Shown here: one piece after another, positions 36,201-48,200 of the stretch
Layout of the letters: each line of letters begins with the position of its first letter
Numbering within the stretch: position 1 is the first letter of the stretch
Assembly (NCBI GenBank): GCA_026874595.1
Contig: CM049316.1
Location: 48,982,695 to 49,046,694 of the forward strand
DNA length: 64,000 bases
Reading direction: 5' to 3'
From: Sipunculus nudus
Lineage: Eukaryota; Annelida; Sipuncula; Golfingiida; Sipunculidae
The notes under the pieces: generated by a model
The model's database searches: none
What the model was told of the DNA's origin: nothing
Seen by the model: only the letters and a program-made list of their open reading frames with translations
Position numbers and translations under genes: made by a program

Positions 36201-39200
36201 GTTTTTATTTTTAATTTTTTCTATGTTTCGAAAAAAAATGTCAAATGAAAAGGAAAGAGCATGATATTCTTAGATTTATTTTGCTAAACAAGAAACCATA
36301 CTACATAACAAAGGAAATTTTATAATAATTGTATGAATTTATCTTCTTGAAAGAAATGTCTGAGTGGCTGGAGCTCAAAATTGGTAAGTTTCTATTGAAA
36401 ATGAAAATATAAATTTTTGATGCAGGGGTTTAAAATTGTTGAGGGAAGTGCCTGAGAACCATACCTTTAAATTTTTTTGGCCTAATAAAAAAATTAGTTC
36501 ATTATTTTTCTGCCTCAGCATAATTGGAGATTAAGCTTTGTTTGCCCTGTATGAATATGCAGGAGTGTTGTAATTCCCACCATCCCCCCCCCCCCCCCCC
36601 CCCCCCCCACTCTGCTGCACTTGATTCCTTTGCACCTGTGCACTGGGACGTTAGTTTTTATTGTAAATGTATAAAATTTATTTAAATAAAAAAATAATTG
36701 AATTAAAAAAAAAATAAGATCTAATTGAAACATATTCTTGCTTCAGGAGAATGGAACATAAAGTGATCCGCTCGATCTGTCTGTCCATCATCTCTCCATT
36801 ATCATTATATATATATAAATTATAAAAACTTTTCCTAAAAGCACTGTTGAAAAAAATTTCATATGCTGTATGTGGATGGACTACAGCTATTAAAGTCTGA
36901 AAGTTGAAAGAAACATATGTTCAGTTGTAATTTTGCAGATGTTAAACTTTCAAACAATTTGATATAATATAAAAAATTAAAGCAAAGGTATTCCAAATCT
37001 CATTATATTATCATGTAACATAATTGATTATGAAAAAAATATTAATATAGTTTTACTAAAAATGAGCCCAAATTCCTGGAGGAAAAACATTTTTCTATTT
37101 ATTTTTCCACTAAAAACATGAGGTTGTGTGATTTGTTCAAAAACTATTGGTACATCTATGAGCACTGTCAACTCCGCAGTGATGTCACACACTGGGAAAT
37201 CCCCTGACAAAAAATTCTATATCTCAGCAAAAGCACAGTATTTCTGCCATTTGCAGTCCCAAATTTTCAGCAGAGAATTAAAACAATATGCATTACTTGA
37301 CTGAGTTGTTGATAAAAATTCAGTCCATGACCTCACATGTGTACCAGGCAATCAAATCAGGGCAAAGTCAGGATTCTGGATGAATTCCTACATTCAAACA
37401 ACAAAAGCACGTGAATAGGTTTACTTAACCTGAATGCAACACAAATACCAGATGGCACTTTATGGAATACATTAAATTTATGATGCAGGAGCCTCTCATG
37501 ATCAAATATTTGTAAAGCTATCTGTGTTTTAACTATGTGCAAGTAATACATGTTTAAAATACCCACTAGAAATATATTAAACCCTGTAAAATATAGAATA
37601 AGGAAGGAAGTGGAGATAATCTGTTGTATAATAATACACATTTCATTAAGTATATTTTATACTCTGTAATATACACCTTAAACCATATAATCTAATACTT
37701 ATAACAGGAATTCAGTTCACGTCTGTTCGCAGTGTTGTCTGAAACCGTGTTGTGTACAAAACTGTGCCATCATTTTCAAGGTTATTATCCCTGCAATGAC
37801 ATAGGCGATATGAGAATAAACCATTATTGTACATATAATTTTGTGTGATTTTTCCATTTTCACTGACTTGCACGGAGATTAGACCAAGCACCTTTGGCAA
37901 TGTCCTGAATATGTGCATCGTGGTCACTCAACCTCAAACACTATTTTAAAAGGACTTTTGTTCATATGAATAACGCTTGCTTTCAGTGAGGCATTTGAAC
38001 TTACATTTGAACAAGGCTCTTACCCACGTGCGTAGTCAGTAAAAGAGAAAAATACATGTTTCGCTTTATGAAATGGAGAGTTCAACCAAGGAGGATTAAT
38101 TACAAAACCTAATACAAGGTCCCAATTTCAGAAACAAGGGAAGGGTTAGGTGGGGTGGAGCGGTGGTGGGGGTTTCATGCCTCAAAATTTGTCTGATACG
38201 ACAAAAAAAAATGTTGCGGTGGCTGAAAATGGGATACGGACCCTCTGCATGGAGTCCCGTTGGGTCTCCTTCTGCTACTTACAAGGTATGCATATTTCTG
38301 TCTTCAGGAACTGTTTCCTTGCAATGTAAATTTAATAAATCTTTCATTGTTCCTCACATCAACCTTATCTTTATACATCCAGCGATAATATCCAGTCAAA
38401 TATCATTGAAAACTTGAATGCCCCTGCTTCTCATGCCAGTCTGGTTCATCACTGACCAGGTCTTCAAGGTAAACAAACCTTGATATGATTTTTTTGCCAC
38501 GAGCACTGCGCCACAAAATAAATGTAAAAAATTATTTACAATATCTTTTTGAGACAGTTTCCCATTGAAACCTATATGTTCTGTTAACTTTTAGAATAAT
38601 AAATGAGCCAACATTCCTCATCTCGGTTAATATATCTCCCCAACTCCGGTAATAAGCCCGATATGCCGGGTTTATCAGCTAGTAATTCAATAAGGGAAAA
38701 GGTTATGGGGCTAAGAGTTATACCAAAGGATATATTTGATAAAAAAAAATATGTAAATGTAATTAATAATTCTAAATACAGTTAAAATATAAAAATCCAG
38801 GAAGTGTGGCCTAATTGTATCTGCCAAAACCAATTTTTGCCCATACTATGTTTTTGACCCGGTTCAGCCACCGCCACCATGTTCATTTCTGGAGAACTCC
38901 TATGAGATTACTGGACTGATTTTTCTGAAACTTACACCAATTATCAGGTCACATGTGAACTGGTGCCTAACCAATTGGCATTGACCTCTGACCTTTCCTC
39001 TCTCCAGTGTGTCCATCTGTGCATCTGTTTTGACAAATTAACCCACATATCTTCGTACTCGTTTGACCAGGAAAAATATTTTGTACAAATGTAGCCCTTG
39101 GATAGCTTTGTAACATACACAAATAATGGTGGCACTACCTGCAACCATGTTTGCACAGTGTCCATCTGTTCGTCTGCCTTGGGTTAAAATCACTCATATC

Positions 39201-42200
39201 TCTGCAGTGGTTTGACTAAATCACCTGAAATTCGGCATGCATATACATCCTGGATAGCTTTCTTGATTTTATGACAGGTGGCACCACCTGCATTCACGGT
39301 CACGCTGCAAGCATCCATGCTTAAATCTCTGGACTGGTTTGACATATCTTCCTGAAAACTTGCATGTGTTAAGATCTCACATAGCTCTTTATCATACAAG
39401 AAACTGGTGGCGCCACCTACAACCATTTTTGCATAACATCCAGCGTCCATCTATTCGTTTTAATTGGGCTAAAATCACTCATATCTTGGCAGTGGTTTGA
39501 CTTATTCACCTGAAATTTGGCATGTGTATACATCCTGGATAGCATTCTTGAATAGAGCAATTTCGGCTAAGCTGCTGGCCAGCTGCCAGGCACGGGGGTG
39601 GGCCCAAACACAGCCCTGCTTGACCAGGGCACTGCTGTGTGTATGTACTGTGTATATAGGTCAGCACGCACATTGTCTATTGCAGCATATAGTTATGGAT
39701 ACTATATTCAGTATGAAGTCTGTAAAGGAGCTTCAAACATTTGAAAGAGAGGGGAATAATAATTGCACAGAGTAGGACAGCATGTCAATAATATTCGAAG
39801 ATGCAGATGGAAAACTTATCCTTAACAAGAAACACTATGAATTCACCCAGGTACAAGCACAAATAGCATGCACAGGAATTCACAACTGTTCTTTCGTGGG
39901 ATTCATAAATAAAGGAAAACATGTTGTTAATGTAACCTTTAATGAAGTGTTCTGGAATTAAATATTGTACAAGTTTATTAACTTTTATGAAATTCATTTG
40001 CTCAAAAACTTTACTGACCAGTGACATTGAAAAATGTAATAATTGGCCCAGTCATTCTATCTCATATTCAATGCATATTTCAATTTATGCCAAGCCCTGC
40101 TATAAAACGCACAGCCCTGCCACAAAAGTGAGTTTTATTGACAAATATCTCATTTTTATTGGGATAATCCCTGACTATATCTTAAGTTTTGATTTGTCTT
40201 ATGGCACGTTCAACATATATTATGCATACACAGGCAACTTTCCTCAAGTTTTGATGGCTTTTACCCCAGTGTTTTCCCCAAGACTGAAAATAGGCATATT
40301 GAGCGTGGCTCTCCTGGGCAGTAGCAAAGGCCTAATGTTGAATTCTCAAACTGCCATTATTTCATCCCTAGGCTATAAACACTACAGGGACCTGTACTCT
40401 TTCACAATGGCAGCATCATAGATGGACCCAGGATAAAGTTTTGAAACAAAGATGAAGCTTAGCCTAATCCAAACAAGCATTTGGAATGTTTTTGTTTATA
40501 ATTGGACAAAGTACCTCTCTGATTCATTGGTCCAAATGGATTTTCTACTCTTAATTCTGTGTAGATAATGATGAACCTTGCTAAGCCCTGTTTGTTAGGT
40601 AAAAATATACAGGTAGATAAACCTTTACATTTGGGGGGTTGAACACTAAGGCAAGAAAGTTCAATTAGATGATGAAAACCCTGCAACATGAGCTTGGGAT
40701 AAACAAAAATGGACAGCCAGAAAATGAAATGTTCACTATCATAGCCTCTTCTGATATGCACAAGTGTCACCAGAAATTCCAAAAAGAGAGTTAGTTTTAT
40801 TCTTTTGCATACTTTTAGCAGACCCTCCCCATTTTATTTTAACAGTTAGTAAAACAACAACAAAGGACAGCATGCAACGGACACACACACACACACACAC
40901 ACCAGGGCTGCTTCATGTATGTATGGGGACATACTGACCAGTAGCTTAGCCCAGCACAGTGTTTGGGCCCACCCCAGCATCTGGCACCCTGCCAGCAACT
41001 TAGCCGAAGTGCCCCTATTTATTACAGGTGTGCCACCTACATTCATGTTCATGCTGCAGATATCCATGCTAATATCTCAGGACTGGTTTGACGTGTCTTC
41101 CTGAAGTTTTGCATGTGTTTGGATCTCACATAGCTCTTTATCATACAAGAAACTGGTGGTGCCACCTGCAACCATTTTTGCACAGCAAGTTTGTCTGTTG
41201 TAGGATAAAAATACTTGTATCTCGGCAGTGGTTTGACTTTTCCACCTGAAATTTTGCATGTGTATACATCTTGGATAGTTTCTCATTCAAATTACAGGTG
41301 GCACCACCTACAATCATGTTTATGTGGCAGACATCCATGCTAATATGTAACACATCTAACTCCATTTCCCCTTGCTACTCAAACCATGCCTCACTTCACC
41401 TGTCCTATTCTGATTTGGCGGATACACGTAGTCGCTTGTCAACTACCCATATTATTGTTCTTTATTGAGTGTACCAGTTGTATGCATGGCAAGAGATATT
41501 TATGGAATGCTCGACACTTTTATAGCAATACTTTGTGGGCACAATTATATGTTCACTTTTAACCCATTAAAAGTACTTGGGAGAGGGGTGCTGAGGCTAA
41601 GCCAAGCATGGCCACACTTCAGGGCTGCCTAATATCAAAATTACTCATCTGTTTTTCCTCATATTTACCATAAATATTCCTCTATATAGTTCCTATGCAC
41701 ATGCCGAAAATTAGGTCTGTATTATATCATTTGAAAAAGTTATGGGCCCAAACATATTGCATATAAATCAGGAAAAATATTTGGTCACTTAACACAAAAA
41801 ATGTTAAAGCTAGGGACTTTTTTTCAGTAATATAACTTTAATTAATCAAAATTTAATTGTATACCCAAAATTAGATCAAAATTAAAATATTAGCAAAAAT
41901 ATAAAAATGGTACCTTAAATTTTGTACATTTCAGACGGCATAATTTGATAATATATGAAACAAATCATGGATAAATAAAGGTAAAATTTAAAATTGTGAA
42001 TTCTGGAGTGTTATTTTCATGTATTTATTGCTTTGAGAATTTAAAAAATATATTTGATAAAAAAAAACAAATATTTATTTATTCAGAAACAATATGTGAT
42101 TAAGTAATATTATAGATATATTTTATTGAATAAAAATTTTTTTCAAGTTATTTTAGTAAAAAGTAACTATTTCTTTAAAATTGTACTCATGATCCACTAT

Positions 42201-45200
42201 TATTAGCTCAGCTGACTATAAGTCATCTGAGTTACAGTCGTGGTCCATTGTCCGTCGTCCGTATGTCCGTCCGTCCGTCCGTCCGTATGTAGATGTGGCA
42301 CGTTTTGAAACCGTAAGACCTAGGAATCCAAAATTCGGCATAATGTTAGATGTCCCCAAGATCTCCTACCAAGCTGAAAACTGGGTCTTTGCAACTTCAT
42401 TCCTTTGAGAAATTAAGGAAAAACCTCAATTTTTTATTAAAAACCTATTTTCACACTTCAGGACTGCCTAATATCAAAACCACTCATCTGTTTTTCCTCA
42501 TATTTACCATAAATATTCCTCCATATAGTTCCTATGTACATACCAGAAATTATGTCTGTATTATTTAATTTTAAAAAGTTATGGGCCCAAACATAATGCA
42601 TTTTGTAAAAAATCAGGAAAGATATTTGATCACTTAACACAAAAAATGTTAAAGCTATGGACCTTTTTTCCAGTAATATAACTTTAATTAATCAAAATTA
42701 AATTGTATACCCAAAATTAGATGAAAATCTTTTAAATTTTTTAAAATATTAATAAAAATAAAAAATTGGTACCTTAAATTTTGACCATGGCACATTTTTT
42801 TCCTGTAAGTACTGTGGATTTAATTTTCACAGCATGATTTTTTGCATTTTAACTGTAAACACCAAAAATTTGAAATCAGTTGATCAAAAACTGTAGATTT
42901 TATTCAAGTTTTCAAGCACCATGTAACATATTGTTTACATCAAGCTAGTGTTATGCAGTTTGCAAGAGCTCAGCTCCCCAGTTTCAGCTCTAAGTTCCTT
43001 AAATTCGGCAGACAGTTAGATGTCTCCAAAATTTTCAAAATTTTTCCATTAAAAACCCATTGTTACACTTCAAGACTGCCTAATATCAAAACCACTGATC
43101 TGATTTTAATCATAAATAATATACATATTTTTCATTCTCTATGCACATGCCAGAATGATGTCAGTATTGCGTAATTGTTTTAAGTTATGGGTCCAAACAT
43201 AATGCACTTTTAAAAAAATCAAGAAATATATTTACTCCCTTAACAAGGGCATTGCTGAAGCTAGAGATTTTTTTGTCAGGGATGTAACATTATTTAATCA
43301 AGATTCAATTGAATACCCAAAATTAGTTCTGAATTTTTCAAATTTTATAAGTTATTAGTATAAATATAAAATAAGTACCTTAAATTTTACCCAACTGTGA
43401 CCATGGCACGTTTGTTTCCCGTGAGCACTGTTGATATAATTTTCATATCATGCACACATAAGGATTTCAGCTTTTTAGGATTAGAAAGCTGAAAGAAATT
43501 GGCCAAAAATTGTAGCTTTTATGAATGTTTTTTATGAGACCCTGTCAGACTGGCTCTCTCCAGCCCCTCTTGAGTCACCTGTATTATGCATGCTTGAGGC
43601 GAGGCATACACGGAATCCAGACAGCTTATGGCCAGCCACAGTTGATCCAGGTGTCCAACCCAACTCATCTAATAGTTTTAACCAACAACATTACAATAAA
43701 CAATAAATTAATAAATTTTTATTGGTTTTTAATATCAAATTAAAGAAAAAAAGAAAAGGAATTTGTTAGTTTATAATAACAGGAAATTAACTTGCAGTTA
43801 CTGATGATATAAGAATCTTGTATCGATGGGTAGAATGTCACGTATTCCAAATAACACCATGCAGCCACCTATGGCATTTTTCAGTTCAATTTTAATGATA
43901 AAGAAGTAAATCATATTATTCATTACTAATCATTAGGGATTATATGAAGGAAATTAATGATAGACAAAGATGCAGTTGATAATATTAATCTAGATTCCTA
44001 CTGTGTCTAGTGTGTACATTGATGTGAAATTAGTCCAAAATGAATTTTTTACAGTTATTATTTAATATAAATAAAAGCCATAAAACCAGGTACTTATGAT
44101 CATTATTTAAATGTGTGAATTTTGTATATTCTGGATTCTCAACATCATTGTTTGGTGAAAACTGAATAAATACCAGACATGGTGCGAATACTTTGTAATT
44201 GTATTTAAATACGAATATGATAATGTACTCCATTATAAAATTTCTTGCATAAAGAATGGGAATTCAGGTAAAAAAGAAAGTATATGAATACTCGTGCAAA
44301 TACTTTCAAAATGTATTCATGACAATATTTGTAATTTTTTTTAATAAATAGTTAAACTCTTATATTATATGTTCTGCTTATAAGTTATATGGCCAAGTCA
44401 AAATCTTTGTGACAATAGTACTCCATTTGTTAATAAAATAAATGAAATCAATTCTCTTCCCTGTCTCCAAAGGTACTATCAAAATCATACATAAGCTAAA
44501 CAACAACAACTCATAATACAGCCTATATTTATTACCACGCAAAACCAGCATGTGCCTCATTTCTAAATAATATTTTTTTATCATATATAACAGCTGAGCG
44601 TCATGACCCATAGGTCCCTTGTTTAATTTTGTATTTGCTATTAATGCTATTTTCTCAAGAGAGATTCAACATATTGGCCTCCATATTTGGTGAAAAATAT
44701 TGCTTCTCAAGTTAATAGAGCGAAGAAACCATAGTCGCCTGCCAAGTGTCAGTAGATGCTACTGAAGATTGGGGTCCTATTCTTAAAGGGGGGATTAAAT
44801 GTCTGGGGATACTATGGCACCTGCGGTGCCAAGATATAACTAGTTTTTTCAGGGTCTCCATTCGTACATGTGCTTTTGGTGAAAAATGCTCATATCTGAG
44901 GAGTGGGTCAAGGTATTGGTAAGAAATTTTGCATGTTCAACCAAGTTTGTAAGTTGTCACGTAAGTCAGACAGGTGGCACCACTTACCTTTCCTAATTCC
45001 CTTTACTTAGGAGTGATTCACCGTATTGGCCTGAAATTCTGCATATCCATAGATCTTTGACTCCTCTATCATGTACTCAAGATTGGTGGCACCAACTGCA
45101 AACATTTTCCCCTGGTGTCCATCTGTACATATGCTTTGGTTGAAAATTGGTCATATCTCAGGAGTGGGTCAAGGTATTGGTCTGAAATTTGGCATGCTCA

Positions 45201-48200
45201 TTCAACTTGGAAAGTTGTCACATACATCAGACAGGTAGTGCCACCTACCTTCCATTTTTAGCTCAGCTGACAGTAAGTCGTCTGAGGTATAGGTATGGCG
45301 TATTATCCGTTGTCCAACCGGCTGCCTAGGCGTCCGGTTGTCCGTTAGCAGGGCACAAATCGTAACCGCTGAACCTAGAAGCCTGTAACTAAAAACCTAG
45401 GAAGGTCCAAAAAATATCCTTGGATACCTGAAATTAGGTCACTGCGAGCTATATCCTCCGAGCTATGGAGCTTGTAAGTACCTCCCTAGAATAATCAAAA
45501 TTTGATACAGAACTCCCAATATCTTGATAATTAATGCATTGATTGTCATGAATTTTGCCTTGAATATTTACCATGAAGTTTTGTCAGTTCCTGAAAAGTT
45601 GTTTCCCCATCTGTATTTTTTTATTTTCACAAATATTTTTCTATTTTTTTCTATAAAATGACAACAATCATTTCAGTTTCTCAGCTTTGATTCCATCTAG
45701 TGTCCCAAAACCTAGTGTGTTTATCGATCACAAGTGGATGCCATATAGTAGTCACCCTGTCTATCTGTTCATCTGTCTGTCTGTCTGTCCATCCGTTTAT
45801 CCACACAAATTTGTTTCCAGATGATAACTCTAGGTTTGATTGACATATGGATTTCAAACACGACTTACAAATGGTCCACCACATTAGAAGGAACCTGTGT
45901 GATTTTTGGGTCAGACCTTTTATCATGCACATATAGTTCACCTGCCGATAGAGGAAGACCCCTATCCATTGCAATATTTAAACTGGGGTCATGATCTTTC
46001 TTATAAGAGTGGCCTTGACCTTGAATATTGCCGTATATGGTGAAAATCACACAAAATCATAAATATCTCAATCAGGGATGCATGGATTGGTCCAAAAAAT
46101 TAAATTGACCAAAGATCCTGGATAGCTTTGTCTTCTGTGGAAGACAGGTGGTGCAACCTTCTGTTCTCTTCTTGTTTTCAGGCCTTTTAATTACCCATCA
46201 TTGCCACTTGACAGTACTGTGAACATTATAAGTCTAAAACTAATGGACAGATTGGGCTGAAATTGTGCATGTCCATTGATCTTGGATATATCCATCTTGT
46301 ATTCAAGACTGATGGTGCTATCTGTAATCATAAATGTGTGACATCCATCCGTACTTTTGCTTTCAGTGGAAATTGCTCATATCTCAAAAGTGGTTCAAGG
46401 TATTGGTCTGAAATTTGGCATGTCCATCCATCTTGTAAAGTGTTCTTGTAATAAGATAGGTGGCCCCACCCACCTCCCGTTTTTGTAGAATAAATAAATG
46501 CCATTTTCTGATGAGTGATTTGCCCTATGGGCCTGAGATTCAACATATTGGCCCCCAAATTTGGTAAAAAATATTCTTTCTCATGATGATAGATGGAAGA
46601 AACCATTATTACTTGCCAAGTGTCAGTATATGCAAAGAAATATCTAGTTATAAAATTGGATCTCATTAGACAAATGTGGAAACTTTCAACAGCTTATCAA
46701 AAAGGTAACCAAGGGAAATGCATGGTCAGATTTCAAAATATTATTTGCAACAATTTCTTTAATCATATCAACAAACCATGGCCTAGATTACCTCTTCCTC
46801 TCAGACTTAATCTACATTTCATAATGGTTTAGATTTTAACCTTCCAGGTGTTTAAGTACTGTTGAATGCTCTGTCCCCTCTCTCTCTCTCCCCTTTTCTC
46901 TCTACATCCACCTCCTTGCTGCCCCAACTGTTCCCTTCTCCGAACTCCATCCCAATGTCAGCCTCAGTAAACAAGAACAAGTTAATCAAATATATTCATA
47001 TTTTTATATTTTGTATAACTATTTGTCCAACGGTACCTATGTACATGCCAGAAATTATGTCAATATTGTGTAATATATAAACATGGTGGGCATCAAAATT
47101 ATGTACCTTGTCAAGACTGAAGAGATATCATGTCATACAGTCACAAATTCATAAACCCCCCAGCATAGTTAGTCATAACATTATATCTGTCAAATTGAAA
47201 TCTTGCGGACTTCCTTACACTATACATCCTTCAACAAATAGCCTTATCATCGTTCTGCTACTGCTAATTACTACTGTCATTGCATTCATATTTGTTCAAA
47301 TATATTGCTATTTTCAAATCCTCCTAAATAAATAAAAAATAAACCACTATATTTTACTCCATATTAATCAATCAGTCAGGTTATATCATATATCATTTAC
47401 TCACATATTACATTACAATCTTTTATAATAGCCCAACATGTCCATGATATTCATAAGTTTTATCGACTCGATATAGTATCACAATGGTGATTCATTTATA
47501 GTCCAATCAAGATCAGCTGAGCGCCATGATCCATGAGTCCCTTGTTTTTTACACATGTATAAGTTTCAAAGCTGAGATTCTTTTCTTTATTTTTTAGCTC
47601 AGCTGACTTTAAGTCATCTGAGCTATAGTCATGGTATGTTATATGTCCGTCCGGCTGGGATGCCAGCAATCTGTCCGTCCATTAACAGGGCACGTTTTGA
47701 AACTGTTGGACCTACAAATCCAAAATTTTGGACACAGTTAGATGTCCCCTAAATCCCCTTCCATACTAAAAATTTGGTCACTAGGACTTTATTCCTTTGA
47801 GATATAAAGGAAAAACTTCAATTTTTCATTAAAAACCCATTGTTACACTTGAAAACTGCATGATATCAAAACCACTGATCTGATATTGATCATATTTGAT
47901 ATAACCATTTCTCTACACATTTCCTATGGACATACCAGAAATTAGGTCAGTATTATGTAATTTCTTGAAGTTATGGGCCCAAACATTATTCATTTTGTAA
48001 AATACTGACATAATACTTGAATATCTTATATGTCAGCTGACCAGTCTGAATGTATGTAACAAACTTATTCAGGCCATCATTTAATCATTTGATCCAAATC
48101 CACCATACAGAATTATTATGAGTTGCTAGTTTCTATATTTTGGAAGAGGCTAAAAGTTAATAATCTTTTGACCCATGCTGACCTCTATACTGACCTTATT

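Larger units (their letters stand above)
39554..41016. mobile_element. Degenerate ISL2EU-type (PIF/Harbinger-related) DNA transposon
   Basis: Imperfect terminal inverted repeats of roughly 60-85 bp share CTTCGGCTAAG and GGGTGGGCCCAAACAC in opposite orientation at the two ends. A possible 2-bp AT duplication flanks it (39552-39553, 41017-41018). It interrupts a monomer of the GGTGGC-type array that resumes at 41019. Inside are a YqaJ-like reading frame on + and a decayed DDE transposase on -, pointing at each other. A transposase plus YqaJ-nuclease pair is the known hallmark of ISL2EU elements. The pairing is seen; the family name is inference. Confidence 0.75.

Noticed and set aside
39942-40421. 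159-residue + strand open frame, the longest outside the retrotransposon
   Set aside because: It lies antisense over a decayed DDE transposase whose motifs (PGSIYDAA, VERAI) read on the minus strand; its own sequence has no family resemblance.
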